The notes under the pieces: model-generated
The model's input: the letters and a program-made list of their open reading frames with translations, nothing else
Told to the model about the DNA's origin: nothing
Database searches by the model: none
Source: Pigmentiphaga aceris
GTDB lineage: Bacteria; Pseudomonadota; Gammaproteobacteria; Burkholderiales; Burkholderiaceae_B
Assembly (NCBI RefSeq): GCF_008119665.1
Contig: NZ_CP043046.1
Span: forward strand, 2,108,001-2,172,000
Direction: 5' to 3'
Length of the DNA stretch: 64,000 bases
Part shown: piece after piece, positions 15,381 through 24,895 of the stretch
Layout: every line of letters starts with the position of its first letter
How positions within the stretch are numbered: position 1 is the stretch's first letter
Translations under genes and position numbers: made by a program

Positions 15381-17789
15381 ATGCAAATCCCTGAATCCTG
15401 GCTGCGGTCGTTCTCCGACCCGGCGCTTAGCACCGACGAACTGGCACACCGCCTGACCATGGCCGGCCTGGAAGTCGAAGATGCTGCCCCTGTCGCCCCG
15501 CCGTTCTCGGGTGTTGTGGTCGCGCACGTGCGCGAACTCGCCCCGCACCCGAACGCAGACAAGCTGCGCGTCTGCCAGATCGATGATGGCTCCGGCCAAC
15601 TGCTGCAGATCGTCTGCGGCGCACCGAATGTCGAAGTCGGCATGAACGTGCCGCTGGCTCGTGTCGGTGCCGAACTGCCTGGCGGCATCAAGATCGGTGT
15701 CGCGAAAATGCGCGGCGTCGAATCCGCCGGCATGCTGTGCTCGGCACGTGAGCTTGGCCTGTCGCAAGACCACGCCGGCCTGATGGTGCTGCCGGCTGAC
15801 GCCACACCTGGCCAATCGGTGCGTGACACGCTGTCGCTGGACGACACCGTATTCACCTTGAAGCTCACCCCGAACAAGGCTGACTGCCTGTCCATTCTGG
15901 GTGTTGCCCGTGAAGTGTCGGCATTGACCGACGCGGAACTCAAGGTCCCGGCCTTCACGCCGGTGGCTGCCACCATTGAAGACCGCCTGCCGGTATCGGT
16001 GCAGTCGCCCGACCTGTGTGGCCGTTTCAGCGGCCGCGTTGTGCGTGGCGTCAACGCCCACGCCAAGACCCCGGACTGGATGGTGCAGCGTCTGGAGCGG
16101 GCAGGGCAGCGCTCGATTTCGGCCCTGGTCGATATCTCCAACTACGTCATGCTGGAACTGGGTCGTCCCAGCCACGTGTTCGACCTGGACAAGGTCAGCG
16201 GCGGCCTGCAAGTACGTTGGGCCAAGGAAGGTGAAAGCCTGTTGCTGCTGAACGGCCAGACCGTGCAGTTGGACGGACAGGTTGGCATCATTGCCGACGA
16301 CCGTGGTGTGGAATCGCTGGCGGGCATCATGGGCGGCGACCACACCGCCGTCACGCTGGACACCACCAACGTTTTCCTGGAAGCCGCTTTCTGGTGGCCG
16401 AATTCGATCGCTGGTCGCGCACGTCGCTTCAACTTCGGCAGCGACGCCAGCTACCGTTTCGAGCGTGGTGTGGACTTCGCCACCACGGTCGAACACCTGG
16501 AATACCTGACCCGCCTGATCATCGAGATCTGCGGCGGCAATGCCGGTCCGGTCGATGACCAGACGCTGAGCCTGCCCGCGCGTGATCCGGTGCAATTGCG
16601 CGTGGCGCGCTGCCATCGCGTGCTGGGCGTGCCTGTCGACCAGGCCGAGATCGCCCAGATCTTCTCGCGCCTGGGCCTGGCCTTCACCTTCGATCAAGAT
16701 GCAGCGGTCTTCACGGTCACGCCGCCTTCCTATCGTTTCGACATCGAAATCGAAGAAGACCTGATCGAAGAAGTGGCCCGCGTCTACGGCTTCGAGCGTA
16801 TTCCCGATCTGCCGCCGGTTGCCCCGGCCGCCATGATCGCGCAGCCGGAAGCCCAGCGCAGCGCCCACGCGCTTCGCCACGCCACCGCTGCGCTCGATTA
16901 CCAGGAAGTGATCAACTTCAGCTTCGTGGAAGCCGACTGGGAAAAGAACTACGCCGGCAATGCCGACCCGATCACGTTGCTCAACCCCATCGCCAGCCAA
17001 TTGTCGGTGATGCGCAGCAGCCTGATCGGCGGCCTGGTGGCCAACGTGCAGTACAACGTCAACCGCAAGCAGCCGCGCGTTCGGGTGTTCGAGCTGGGTC
17101 GCATCTTCCGCCGTGATGCACAGGTCGCTGATGGTCCGCTGTCAGTGGCGGGTGTGGATCAGCCAGTGAAGCTGGCCGGTATTGCTTACGGCCCTGTGGT
17201 TGAAGAGCAGTGGGGGCAGGCCGCTCGTCAGGTCGATTTCTTCGACGTGAAAGCCGACGTGGAAGCATTGTTCGGCAGCCGCACGCCGCGCTTCACGGCG
17301 GCACAGCATCCCGCCCTGCATCCCGGCCGTTCTGCCGCAGTCGAAATCGACGGCAAGGCAATCGGCTGGATCGGTGAACTGCACCCGCGCTGGGTGCAGC
17401 AAGCCGAACTGCCGCATGCGCCAGTGGTCTTCGAGCTGGATGTTGCCCTGCTGGGTGAATATGGTCTGCCGACCTTGCACGAAGTCTCGCGTCAGCCGGT
17501 TGTCATCCGCGATCTGGCCCTGTGGGTGGACGAATCGGTCAGCGCGCAATCGTTGCTCGATACGGTGGCCAAAACCATCGCTGCCGATACTGAGTTGGCG
17601 GTCGTCCGGGATGCACGCATTTTCGATGTTTGGCGAGATAAGTCCTTGTCAGCAAAGGAAAAAAGCCTTGCCTTCCGCTTCTGGGTGCAGGATACTTCGG
17701 TGACTCTCGACGATGCCCGAGTCGACGCTTGCATCACCAAATTGCGTGATGCATTGATCTCCGGGCATGGTGCCCGGCAACGGGCCTGA
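15381..17789 (+). CDS. pheT: Phenylalanine-tRNA ligase beta subunit
   Basis: 802-residue beta chain of PheRS. The start at ATG 15381 gives [18 protein letters not shown], the normal N-terminus. Domains in order: B1, the tRNA-binding OB fold (about 40-150, with [13 protein letters not shown]), B3/B4 editing domain (about 210-390, with [20 protein letters not shown]), B5 (about 400-470), the inactive class II-like core (B6-B7), and the C-terminal anticodon-binding FDX-ACB domain with [16 protein letters not shown]. It acts with PheS and edits mischarged Tyr-tRNA. Translationally it sits in the pheST-ihfA operon. Confidence 0.97.
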   Translation: MQIPESWLRSFSDPALSTDELAHRLTMAGLEVEDAAPVAPPFSGVVVAHVRELAPHPNADKLRVCQIDDGSGQLLQIVCGAPNVEVGMNVPLARVGAELPGGIKIGVAKMRGVESAGMLCSARELGLSQDHAGLMVLPADATPGQSVRDTLSLDDTVFTLKLTPNKADCLSILGVAREVSALTDAELKVPAFTPVAATIEDRLPVSVQSPDLCGRFSGRVVRGVNAHAKTPDWMVQRLERAGQRSISALVDISNYVMLELGRPSHVFDLDKVSGGLQVRWAKEGESLLLLNGQTVQLDGQVGIIADDRGVESLAGIMGGDHTAVTLDTTNVFLEAAFWWPNSIAGRARRFNFGSDASYRFERGVDFATTVEHLEYLTRLIIEICGGNAGPVDDQTLSLPARDPVQLRVARCHRVLGVPVDQAEIAQIFSRLGLAFTFDQDAAVFTVTPPSYRFDIEIEEDLIEEVARVYGFERIPDLPPVAPAAMIAQPEAQRSAHALRHATAALDYQEVINFSFVEADWEKNYAGNADPITLLNPIASQLSVMRSSLIGGLVANVQYNVNRKQPRVRVFELGRIFRRDAQVADGPLSVAGVDQPVKLAGIAYGPVVEEQWGQAARQVDFFDVKADVEALFGSRTPRFTAAQHPALHPGRSAAVEIDGKAIGWIGELHPRWVQQAELPHAPVVFELDVALLGEYGLPTLHEVSRQPVVIRDLALWVDESVSAQSLLDTVAKTIAADTELAVVRDARIFDVWRDKSLSAKEKSLAFRFWVQDTSVTLDDARVDACITKLRDALISGHGARQRA

Positions 17790-17883
17790 CGCGGGGTTCG
17801 CGCCTCACCGGCGCGCGGCGCCTCCCTGCTGTCGCGGGCCGGGTCCAGTATCCGGCCCTTCCGAGGTTGAACGTTTTAGGTCT

Positions 17884-18288
17884 ATGCACTCCCTCCACTC
17901 CGACGCTGACTCCCTCTTGCTTTCCGGCCACGATGAGCTGCCTGCGCCCGCAGCTCCTCGCGACGACGATGATGCCCACACCTTGACCAAGGCTGAACTG
18001 GCTGACCTGCTCTTCGAGCGGGTTGGCCTGAACAAGCGCGAGGCCAAGGACATGGTGGAGACTTTCTTCGAAGAGATTCGCGACGCGCTTGAGCGCGGCG
18101 ATATGGTCAAACTGTCTGGCTTCGGAAATTTTCAGGTCCGCGACAAGCCCCAGCGGCCTGGCCGCAACCCGAAAACCGGGGAAGAGATTCCCATCACGGC
18201 ACGTCGTGTCGTGACTTTCCACGCCAGCCAGAAACTCAAGAGCATGGTCGAGCAGGTCGCCCTGCGCGATCATCAGCGTCAGTCTTGA
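17884..18288 (+). CDS. ihfA: Integration host factor alpha subunit with N-terminal extension
   Basis: DNA-bending protein that pairs with IHF-beta; it shapes promoters, recombination sites and origins. The conserved part begins at [22 protein letters not shown] and includes [14 protein letters not shown] and the DNA-intercalating region [22 protein letters not shown]. From ATG 17884 the protein has 134 residues, about 30 more than the family's roughly 100; the extra N-terminus is acidic and Ser/Ala/Asp-rich. An in-frame TTG at 17983 would give the standard length but has no clear ribosome site. It follows pheT as in most proteobacteria and precedes the MerR gene by 14 bases. Confidence 0.95.
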   Translation: MHSLHSDADSLLLSGHDELPAPAAPRDDDDAHTLTKAELADLLFERVGLNKREAKDMVETFFEEIRDALERGDMVKLSGFGNFQVRDKPQRPGRNPKTGEEIPITARRVVTFHASQKLKSMVEQVALRDHQRQS

Positions 18289-18302
18289 AAGGCTGAATTG
18301 TC

Positions 18303-18716
18303 ATGGCGCGTACTGAATCCTCCGTTATCCTGCCGCCGATCCCGGCCAAGCGTTACTTCACGATCGGCGAAGTCAGCGAGCTGTGCGGTGTAAAGCCCCA
18401 TGTGCTTCGCTACTGGGAACAGGAGTTCAACCAGCTCAAGCCTATCAAGCGACGCGGCAACCGGCGCTATTACCAGCACCACGAGGTTCTGCTGATCCGC
18501 CGGATTCGCGAGTTGCTTTATGAGCAAGGCTTCACCATCAGCGGCGCACGCAACCGCCTGGACGATGGCCGCGCCAATCGCCACGGCGATACCGTGCCCG
18601 ACGATGCCTTGCCACCAATCAACGACGACGTCGTGTTCAAGCGCGAAGAAGTCGAAGCGCTGCGCACTGGCCTCACCGGATTGGCGAATTACATCGTCAC
18701 CGCACTGAAAGTCTGA
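18303..18716 (+). CDS. MerR-family transcriptional regulator downstream of ihfA
   Basis: 137-residue regulator. Residues about 18-85 form a MerR winged helix-turn-helix: [24 protein letters not shown] followed by [30 protein letters not shown]. The remaining 50 residues are short and lack the cysteines of metal-sensing MerR proteins. A homologue at this site, after pheST-ihfA, is widespread in proteobacteria, but its targets are generally unassigned. The gene lies 14 bases after ihfA and ends just before tRNA-Pro, so it is likely the last gene of the pheS operon. Confidence 0.92.
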   Translation: MARTESSVILPPIPAKRYFTIGEVSELCGVKPHVLRYWEQEFNQLKPIKRRGNRRYYQHHEVLLIRRIRELLYEQGFTISGARNRLDDGRANRHGDTVPDDALPPINDDVVFKREEVEALRTGLTGLANYIVTALKV

Positions 18717-18720
18717 AACC

Positions 18721-18729
18721 TGCTATAAT
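18721..18729 (+). promoter_or_regulatory. Extended -10 promoter of tRNA-Pro copy 1
   Basis: TGC TATAAT (TATAAT at 18724-18729) is an extended -10 element with perfect hexamer, 11 bases before the tRNA at 18741. No good -35 is present, as is common with extended -10 promoters. It overlaps the end of the MerR-family gene region. Confidence 0.65.
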
Positions 18730-18738
18730 TTTTTTCTG

Positions 18739-18817
<79 letters not shown>

Positions 18818-18836
18818 AAGAATAGCAAGACCAAAA

Positions 18837-18868
18837 ACGGGTTACGCCGCAAGGCGTAACCCGTTTTT
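18837..18868 (+). terminator. Intrinsic terminator after tRNA-Pro copy 1
   Basis: A 12-bp stem ACGGGTTACGCC (18837-18848) and GGCGTAACCCGT (18853-18864) with tetraloop GCAA, ending in five T residues, preceded by A residues. Confidence 0.9.
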
Positions 18869-18973
18869 CATTGCTGGTGAAAATTACGTTGAAAACGCAA
18901 ATTACGATAAAAATGCGTCTTCTGTCGCAGCGGATTTATTCAGAACTGTTATACTAGCGCCTGCAGTTTTCAG

Positions 18974-19051
<78 letters not shown>

Positions 19052-19058
19052 GTATTGA

Positions 19059-19096
19059 AAAAAGCCGTTGGTGAATTAATTCACCAACGGCTTTTT
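19059..19096. terminator. Terminator after tRNA-Pro copy 2
   Basis: Long near-perfect palindrome centred at 19077/19078: AAAGCCGTTGGTGAATT and its complement, flanked by A tract and T tract, so it can act in both directions. Confidence 0.88.
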
Positions 19097-19225
19097 GTAT
19101 TGGTTTTTGAAGTTCATTCTGCGATTGGCAAACTGAATCGCAACCAAGCTGCACGTATGCCGCACGTCGGCATGCATGTTGCTATTCTCTGTCGCTGGGA
19201 TTCCCCCGCAAGACTGGAGATACGT

Positions 19226-19444
19226 ATGGCTGACGGCACGACCACATCCACGAACACCCCAGGCACCAAGGCCAAGACCAAGGCGAAAGCTGCCACTGCC
19301 GAACGTACCAAAATCGACCTGAGCGATGCAGACGACTTGCGTTTCTGGACAGACAAATTTGGTGTGACTGCCGTTCGGATAAAGGACGCGGTGTCGTCGG
19401 TCGGTACCTCGGCGATCAAGGTCGAGCAATACCTGAAGAAATAA
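19226..19444 (+). CDS. Small DUF3606-like protein
   Basis: 72-residue protein. GGAGA (19216-19220) lies five bases before ATG 19226. The first 30 residues are Thr/Lys/Ala-rich, and the C-terminal half (IDLSDADDLRFWTDKFGVTAVRIKDAVSSVG) matches the DUF3606 pattern, a small family of unknown function often seen in proteobacteria. It stands alone, with a tRNA terminator upstream and a bidirectional terminator downstream. No signal peptide or membrane segment is visible. Confidence 0.78.
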   Translation: MADGTTTSTNTPGTKAKTKAKAATAERTKIDLSDADDLRFWTDKFGVTAVRIKDAVSSVGTSAIKVEQYLKK

Positions 19445-19491
19445 TGATTTTCTGCTGCCCGCGTAATGCAGGGGCAGACGACATGCATGAA

Positions 19492-19517
19492 AAAGGGCCC
19501 GCATCTGCGGGCCCTTT
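19492..19517. terminator. Bidirectional terminator between convergent small genes
   Basis: Stem AAAGGGCCCGC (19492-19502), loop ATCT, GCGGGCCCTTT (19507-19517). It lies between the DUF3606-like gene and the minus-strand gene ending at 19524, so it can serve both. Confidence 0.85.
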
Positions 19518-19523
19518 GGCTTT

Positions 19524-19817
19524 CTAGCGAACCAGCTTGATTTCGAAATAGGCCTCGGGCGCTTCGCCCAGGCCATTGAAGCCTTCTGTCTGTGCCTTCA
19601 TGGCTGCCTTCTGCCAGCGCAGCGCCTGCGTCCGGTCATCAGCCGACAATTCATCTTCCGACGAGTCTTCGGCATTGGTCCAGGCGCGGTAAGCTATGCC
19701 AACTTCGTCGGCACCTCCCAGTGCTTTTTCCAATGTCTTGCCATAACGGCGTTCCGCCTGCTGGCGAACATCGGCGGGAATCTCGGGGAAGTCTTGCAGG
19801 GCGACGGTGTACTGCAT
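19524..19817 (-). CDS. Conserved-looking hypothetical protein, 97 residues
   Basis: I do not recognise a family. The start at ATG 19817 is set by GGAG six bases upstream; other in-frame ATGs lie at 19829, 19835 and 19844. The protein (MQYTVALQDFPEIPADVRQQ at its N-terminus) is acidic, has no signal peptide, membrane segment or cysteines, and has an aromatic-bearing end EAYFEIKLVR. It follows dadA on the same strand, with about 95 bases between, and ends at the shared terminator. Codon use looks like that of its neighbours, which supports a real gene. Confidence 0.7.
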   Translation of the reverse strand: MQYTVALQDFPEIPADVRQQAERRYGKTLEKALGGADEVGIAYRAWTNAEDSSEDELSADDRTQALRWQKAAMKAQTEGFNGLGEAPEAYFEIKLVR

Positions 19818-19912
19818 ATCGGGCTCCATGGTCATGATGACCAAAGTTTGAGTGCTGTATATTTATACAGTACCAATGCCGAGTTTTGCAATGGGTGGTG
19901 CCCTGCGCATAG

Positions 19913-21157
19913 TCAATATGTGGGTTTGAACAACTTCGCACGTTCGTCTGCGCGTCCGGCAATCATGCCGGCCAGCAGATGTGCACTGCCGGTCGCCAAG
20001 GTGAACCCGAGTGCGCCATGACCGATATTCATCCACAGGTTGCGCACGCGGGTAGGTCCGATCAGTGGCACGCCTTCGGGTGTCGCGGGTCGCAGGCCAG
20101 CCCAGGTGGTCGGTGCGCCAGATGCCGACAGACGCGGGAACAGTGCCTCGGTCTGGCGGGCAAGCGTGGCAATGCGTTCAGGACGAATGATGGTGTTGTC
20201 GTCACCCATGTCCACAATGCCAGCCACCCGCAGGCGGTCGCCAATGCGGGCGTAGACCACCTTGTTCTGCAGGTCTGTCACGCTGACTGTCGGGGCGTTG
20301 CTGACCGGCACCAGCGGGTAGGTCAGGCTGTAGCCTTTCAGCCCGTACAACAAGGGTCGAATACCCAGCGGGCGGGTCAGGCGGGGCGCATCGACGCCTG
20401 TCGCGAGTACAAAGGCATCGGCTTCAAGCAAGTCGCCATCGACTTCTACTGCGCTGATCTGGTCACCACGGGTAATCAGTCGCGTCACGTTCGCGCCAAA
20501 GCGGAACACCACACCTTGGGTGCGCAAGCGTGCGACCAAAGACTCGCACAACTGACGGCAATCACCGCTGTCTTCGCTGCGGGTGAAGATGCCACCGGCG
20601 ATCTCGCCACGAACGTCTGCAAGTGCGGGTTCGATGGCCACGCACTGGTCGGCGTTCAGCACTTCCTGGTGGCAGCCCAGCGTGGCTTGGTAGTCAGTCT
20701 GTGCGCGCGCATCGTCAAACGACTTGGCCTCACGGTGCATCACCAGTTTGCCGCTGCGCGCAAACTCGAAGGGCACGCCTTCCTGCTCTGCCAGCTCGTG
20801 ATACAGGTCACGGCTCAAGAACGACAAGGCCAGCAATTTTTCAGCCGTCTGGCGGCTTTTTGCCGCATTGCACGCAAGCACAAAAGCCGCGCTCCAGCGC
20901 CACTGATTCGGGTCCAGGCGAGGGCGGAAGCGCAGCGGGGAATTGCGATCCAGCAGCCAGCCCGGCACCTTGCTCAGGACACCCGGCCCGGCAAGCGGGG
21001 CCACAAAGCTGTAGCTCAGTTGGCCACCGTTGGCAAAGCTGGTTTCTGCTCCTGCCGCGTCGGCCCGATCGACAACCGTGACCTGGTGTCCGTCGCGCGC
21101 CAGATAGTAGGCGGTGGTCATGCCAATGATGCCAGCACCGACGACAAGGATTTTCAT
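19913..21157 (-). CDS. dadA: D-amino acid dehydrogenase, FAD-dependent
   Basis: 414-residue DadA-type flavoenzyme that oxidises D-amino acids (classically D-alanine) to 2-oxo acids and ammonia, passing electrons to the respiratory chain at the inner membrane. The N-terminus MKILVVGAGIIGMTTAYYLARDGHQ is the FAD-binding Rossmann motif. SFANGGQLSYSFVAPLAGPG and the C-terminal WAGLRPATPEGVPLIGPT and IGHGALGFTLATGSA are diagnostic of DadA. It is divergent from a LysR gene with a clear LysR box between them, which suggests regulation by that protein. No alanine racemase gene is next to it, unlike many dadAX operons. Confidence 0.92.
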   Translation of the reverse strand: MKILVVGAGIIGMTTAYYLARDGHQVTVVDRADAAGAETSFANGGQLSYSFVAPLAGPGVLSKVPGWLLDRNSPLRFRPRLDPNQWRWSAAFVLACNAAKSRQTAEKLLALSFLSRDLYHELAEQEGVPFEFARSGKLVMHREAKSFDDARAQTDYQATLGCHQEVLNADQCVAIEPALADVRGEIAGGIFTRSEDSGDCRQLCESLVARLRTQGVVFRFGANVTRLITRGDQISAVEVDGDLLEADAFVLATGVDAPRLTRPLGIRPLLYGLKGYSLTYPLVPVSNAPTVSVTDLQNKVVYARIGDRLRVAGIVDMGDDNTIIRPERIATLARQTEALFPRLSASGAPTTWAGLRPATPEGVPLIGPTRVRNLWMNIGHGALGFTLATGSAHLLAGMIAGRADERAKLFKPTY

Positions 21158-21249
21158 GCTGCGATTCCGTGGGTGGGCGCGTGACGTGCGCCCCGACCAT
21201 CAAGATAGGCGGCCGTTCGCCTAAGCGCCAATACCTGTTCGTGCAAGAA

Positions 21250-21266
21250 TATAGCTTCAGGCTATA
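21250..21266. promoter_or_regulatory. LysR-type operator between dadA and the LysR gene
   Basis: TATAGC (21250-21255), five bases TTCAG, GCTATA (21261-21266): a perfect inverted repeat containing the T-N11-A pattern of LysR regulators. It lies 18 bases before the LysR start and 92 bases from the dadA start. Confidence 0.75.
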
Positions 21267-21284
21267 CCCCCTTCGGACGGTTCC

Positions 21285-22256
21285 ATGCGGCTGCGCCAGA
21301 TAGAAGTCTTTCGTGCCGTGATGCTGATGAAAACCGTCAGCGAAGCGGCGCGTTACCTGCATGTCTCACAGCCGGTCGTCACCCGTGTGCTGCAGCATGC
21401 CGAACAGGAACTTGGCTTTGCCTTGTTTGAACGCGGCCGTGGTCGCATGATGCCCACGCCCGAAGCGCTGGTGTTGTTCGAGGAAGCCAATCGTGTCTAC
21501 GGTGGCATTGAACGCCTTCGAAAAGTGGCTGGTCACTTGCGTCATCATGGCGCGGGTGTGCTTCGCGTGGCGGCCACGCCCAGCCTGGCGCAAAGCGTGT
21601 TGACCGGCGCGGTGCAACGCTTCGGACAGCGTCATCCCGACGCCGGCTGCCGCATTCTCAGCCACCACTCGCACGACATTCTGCAAGGCCTGCTGGCCCA
21701 CGATTTCGATCTGGGATTCGCAATAAACCCGCCCGAACACGAGGCCATCCGTGCGGAAGTCGTGGGACACGGCCGCATGGTGCTGGCCGTGCCGGCCGGC
21801 ATTGCGCCACCCGCTGGCAGGCCGCTGCATCTGGACGATTTCCTGGGCTTGCCCTTCATCGCGCTGGACGACGAAAGCCCCTTGGGCATGCTGGTGCAAC
21901 AGCGGCTGCGCGATGCCGGGGTAGACGCCGTATCGCGCCTGGAAGTGCAGACCTATTCCCTGGCTCGTGCACTGGTGGAAAGCGGGGCAGGGGTGGCAAT
22001 CGTCGATCAGAACACGGCGGTCAGCGGGGCCTTCGATGCCTTGACGCTATATGCCATTGAACCACCGCTACGCTTCGATGTGGTGATGCTGCGCGCCGCC
22101 CACCGCCCCAGTTCGGTCCTGTCGGACAGCCTGGGCGAATGCCTGCGTGATGCCCAGGCCAAGTTGGATGCCCGCTTGCCACAGGTGATCGATTCGACAC
22201 CGGTTGCCTGGGAAGCGGCCCCACGCGCCGCATCCGGTCTGACGCAAGACGAATAG
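21285..22256 (+). CDS. LysR-family transcriptional regulator, divergent from dadA
   Basis: 323-residue LysR protein. Residues 1-62 are the winged helix-turn-helix (RQIEVFRAVMLMKTVSEAARYL then HVSQPVVTRVLQHAEQELGFALFERGRGR); the remainder is a periplasmic-binding-protein-like effector domain. The start codon lies just after the T-N11-A box that it probably binds. Divergent placement implies control of dadA and of itself, with a D-amino acid or its product as the likely effector, which is inference. The related NocR/OccR-type regulators sense amino acid derivatives, consistent with this idea. Confidence 0.9.
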   Translation: MRLRQIEVFRAVMLMKTVSEAARYLHVSQPVVTRVLQHAEQELGFALFERGRGRMMPTPEALVLFEEANRVYGGIERLRKVAGHLRHHGAGVLRVAATPSLAQSVLTGAVQRFGQRHPDAGCRILSHHSHDILQGLLAHDFDLGFAINPPEHEAIRAEVVGHGRMVLAVPAGIAPPAGRPLHLDDFLGLPFIALDDESPLGMLVQQRLRDAGVDAVSRLEVQTYSLARALVESGAGVAIVDQNTAVSGAFDALTLYAIEPPLRFDVVMLRAAHRPSSVLSDSLGECLRDAQAKLDARLPQVIDSTPVAWEAAPRAASGLTQDE

Positions 22257-22276
22257 TCGGGTTCGGAAAAAAGACG

Positions 22277-22936
22277 TCAGGCCGCCACGCGTGTCAGCAC
22301 GTCTGCCAGGTCATCGATCAGCCTGACACGGTCGCTTGGCCAATGCGTGCCAGGCGTATCGATGCGATAAGCCAGCACGTGCACGCCTGCGGCGATGCCT
22401 GCTTCCACGCCGGCAACACTGTCCTCGACCAGCAGGCAGCGTTCGGGCGGCAGATCGAACAAGGCGCAGGCTGCCAGCACCAGGGCCGGGTCAGGTTTCC
22501 AGGCACCGACTTCATAGGCGCTGACAATCCGGTCTTGGAAATGCGACAGCATGCCGGTGATTTCCAGGCAGGCTTCGATCTTGGCGCGTGGGGCGTTGGA
22601 GGCCACACACATCGGCAAGTGCAATGCTTCCACCAGAGCAACCGCACCAGCAATGGGTTGCAAGTGTTGGCGGAAGGTATGCAAGGTACGCGTGCGGAAA
22701 TCTTCGATGAAGTCATCGGCCACCGCATGGGGGTATGCAGCGCGCAGTTCGTCCACGATCCGCGCAAACTGGCGGCCCCGGTTGCGGGCAAGCATGTCTT
22801 CGTAATCGAGCACCACACCATGCTCGGCAAGCATGTCCAGGGCTACCTTGGCAGACAAGGTTTCACTGTCGACCAAGGTGCCGTCGCAGTCGAAAATCAC
22901 CGCGTCAATGCGGTCAGGGGCAGTATTTGAACTCAT
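22277..22936 (-). CDS. HAD-superfamily phosphatase/phosphomutase, subfamily IA
   Basis: 219-residue haloacid dehalogenase-type enzyme. Motif I is FDCDGTLVDSE with both catalytic aspartates, motif II SNAPRAK, motif III lysine in GAWKPDPALV, and motif IV LVEDSVAGVEAG. An alpha-helical cap lies between motifs I and II (about residues 25-95). The pattern fits YieH/beta-phosphoglucomutase-like or phosphoglycolate phosphatase-like members; the substrate cannot be set. It converges on the LysR gene with a 20-base gap and lies downstream of the histidine kinase gene on the same strand, 53 bases away. Confidence 0.87.
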   Translation of the reverse strand: MSSNTAPDRIDAVIFDCDGTLVDSETLSAKVALDMLAEHGVVLDYEDMLARNRGRQFARIVDELRAAYPHAVADDFIEDFRTRTLHTFRQHLQPIAGAVALVEALHLPMCVASNAPRAKIEACLEITGMLSHFQDRIVSAYEVGAWKPDPALVLAACALFDLPPERCLLVEDSVAGVEAGIAAGVHVLAYRIDTPGTHWPSDRVRLIDDLADVLTRVAA

Positions 22937-22989
22937 GGCATAGGTCCTGGTTCACAGACCGAGGACTATGCCATAGGCGCATGACAGCT

Positions 22990-24177
22990 TCAGTTTGTCC
23001 GCGACAGGTCCGTTGGCTGAGCCTGCGCCGTGCGCGGCAGCCGCACGGTAATGCTGGCTCCACCGGCTGCCGATCGGCCCACCTGCACATCACCGCCTTG
23101 TTGGGTGCTGAGCATTTTTACGATGGTCAACCCAAGCCCTGAACCACCGGTACCACGCGATCGTGAAGAATCAGATCGATGGAAGCGCTCGAACAGATGC
23201 GCCATCACATCGGGCGGCAAGCCCGGGCCGTTGTCGCTGACGGTCAGTGTGGACCAGTTGCTGTCGGCACGCAGTGCAACTTCCAGGCGGGTAGCACCGG
23301 TTGCGTAACGCAGTGCGTTTTCGATCAGGTTGACCAGAATCTGCCGCAGCCGGTCGGCATCTGCCCACGCCACCACATTGTTTGACGAGGTAATCAACAC
23401 CGCTTCCAGCGCAGACTCGTCAAAACGGTTCTGGTAGTCGGCCAGTACACGGCGGGTGAACTGGGTCAGGTTCAGATTTTCAGGGTGCAGCGACAGGCGT
23501 CCGGCATCTGCCAGCGACAAGGTGTGCACGTCATCGACCAGGCGTCCCAGGTGTTCCACCTGTTGCAGCAGCCGGGCAAATTCTTCCGGCGTGGCGGGAA
23601 TCACATCATCGCAAAGCGCATGCAGCCGCGCGCGCAGTACCGTCAGTGGCGTACGCAATTCGTGAGACATGGCTGCGGCGGTGCTTCGTCGCTCACGTTC
23701 CAGCCCTTGCAGCGAATCGGTCATCTGGTTGAAGTCGGATACCAGCTCTGCCAGCTCGCCGCGCGACTGCCCGATGTGGGCGCGAACCGCAAAGTTTCCG
23801 CGCGCCACTTCGCGTGCCGCCTGCGCAATCGACCCCAAAGGTTTGGTGACGATGCGCGACAGCCAGAAGCCTGCGCCCAGCCCGAAGGGAATGCAGATCA
23901 CCAGGCCCATGACCAGTGACCACTTTTCGCCGAACCACAGGTCTTCGCGCCAGTAGTGGCCGTAGATTTCGTAGGCGCGCGGGCTGTCTTCCTGGTCGCT
24001 GGCCTTCAACTGGTCGAGTTCCGCGCGCACGTCGCTGGGCAGGCTGTCGTAGAACTCGCGGTATTGCGAATCGGTGAAGAAAAAGACACTGGATGCCAGG
24101 ATGGCGATGGTGGCGACCACCACAATTGCCATCTGGACGCCAAAGCGTACCCAGATCCGGTCTAGAACGCGGGCCAT
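22990..24177 (-). CDS. Sensor histidine kinase, BaeS-like
   Basis: 395-residue inner-membrane kinase. A first membrane segment (about 15-33), a short periplasmic loop (about 34-82) and a second segment (about 85-108) are followed by HAMP (about 108-165), the phosphoacceptor helix AAAMSHELRTPLTVLRARL, and an ATPase domain with NLIENALRYA (N box), DNGPGLP (G1) and GTGGSGLGLTIVK (G2). It starts one base after the response-regulator stop (TGA-C-ATG), so the two are co-translated. The pair is divergent from the efflux-type operon beginning at 25305, which it may control. The small periplasmic loop suggests envelope-stress or membrane sensing, as in BaeS. Confidence 0.9.
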   Translation of the reverse strand: MARVLDRIWVRFGVQMAIVVVATIAILASSVFFFTDSQYREFYDSLPSDVRAELDQLKASDQEDSPRAYEIYGHYWREDLWFGEKWSLVMGLVICIPFGLGAGFWLSRIVTKPLGSIAQAAREVARGNFAVRAHIGQSRGELAELVSDFNQMTDSLQGLERERRSTAAAMSHELRTPLTVLRARLHALCDDVIPATPEEFARLLQQVEHLGRLVDDVHTLSLADAGRLSLHPENLNLTQFTRRVLADYQNRFDESALEAVLITSSNNVVAWADADRLRQILVNLIENALRYATGATRLEVALRADSNWSTLTVSDNGPGLPPDVMAHLFERFHRSDSSRSRGTGGSGLGLTIVKMLSTQQGGDVQVGRSAAGGASITVRLPRTAQAQPTDLSRTN

Positions 24178-24178
24178 G

Positions 24179-24895
24179 TCAGGACTCGGGCCATAAACGG
24201 TATCCGATGCCCCGCACGGTCTCGATCAGGTCACCACAGCCGGCCAGCTGCAACTTGCGGCGCAATTTGCTCAGGTGCGAATCCACCACTCGATCCAGCG
24301 CATCGCTTTCGGGCATGCAGGCGGTGATCAATTCCGCACGTGAAAAGCAGCGCCGTGGCTGCCGTGCCAAATGGGCCAGCAACCGATATTCGGTCAACGT
24401 CAGGGCCAGGGGCTGGGCCACGCCCGCTTCGTCATAAGCCGATGCCGCGTGCGCGGTCTCGTCGATTTCGATGCGGCCGACGCGAATGGTCGCAATTGCC
24501 GTATCTACCGGAGAACTGCGCCGCAATACCGCGCGCACCCGTGCCACGACTTCGGCCGGGTTGAAGGGCTTGGCGATGTAATCGTCCGCGCCCATACGCA
24601 GACCCAGCAGCTTGTCCACGTCGTCGGTCATGGCCGTGACCATGATGACAGGGGTCAGGCTTTCGGCGCGGATGTCGCGCAGCACGTCCACCCCATCGGC
24701 ACCGGGCAGACGAATGTCGAGCAAAACCAGGTCTGGGCGCAACTGACGGAACAGTTGCAGGGCGGCGGGGCCGCTGGCGGCGTGATGAGTTCGCAGGCCG
24801 TCTCGTTTCAGATAAGCCAGCAGGATGTCCGCGATACCGGGTTCGTCTTCCACGACCAGCACCAGCGGCACGGGGCGGTGCGCATCGTTATGCAT
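24179..24895 (-). CDS. OmpR-family response regulator, BaeR-like
   Basis: 238-residue regulator. Start at ATG 24895 is set by AAAGGA five bases upstream. The receiver domain (about 12-125) has the acidic pair in VVEDEPG, the phosphoacceptor aspartate in LLDIRLPGADG, and the lysine in YIAKPFNPAEVV. The C-terminal winged-helix DNA-binding domain (about 140-235) includes LTLTEYRLLAHLARQP and DSHLSKLRRKLQ. It is paired with the kinase just downstream and faces the nine-gene operon at 25305-33538 across a 409-base gap, the likeliest target. Confidence 0.92.
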   Translation of the reverse strand: MHNDAHRPVPLVLVVEDEPGIADILLAYLKRDGLRTHHAASGPAALQLFRQLRPDLVLLDIRLPGADGVDVLRDIRAESLTPVIMVTAMTDDVDKLLGLRMGADDYIAKPFNPAEVVARVRAVLRRSSPVDTAIATIRVGRIEIDETAHAASAYDEAGVAQPLALTLTEYRLLAHLARQPRRCFSRAELITACMPESDALDRVVDSHLSKLRRKLQLAGCGDLIETVRGIGYRLWPES

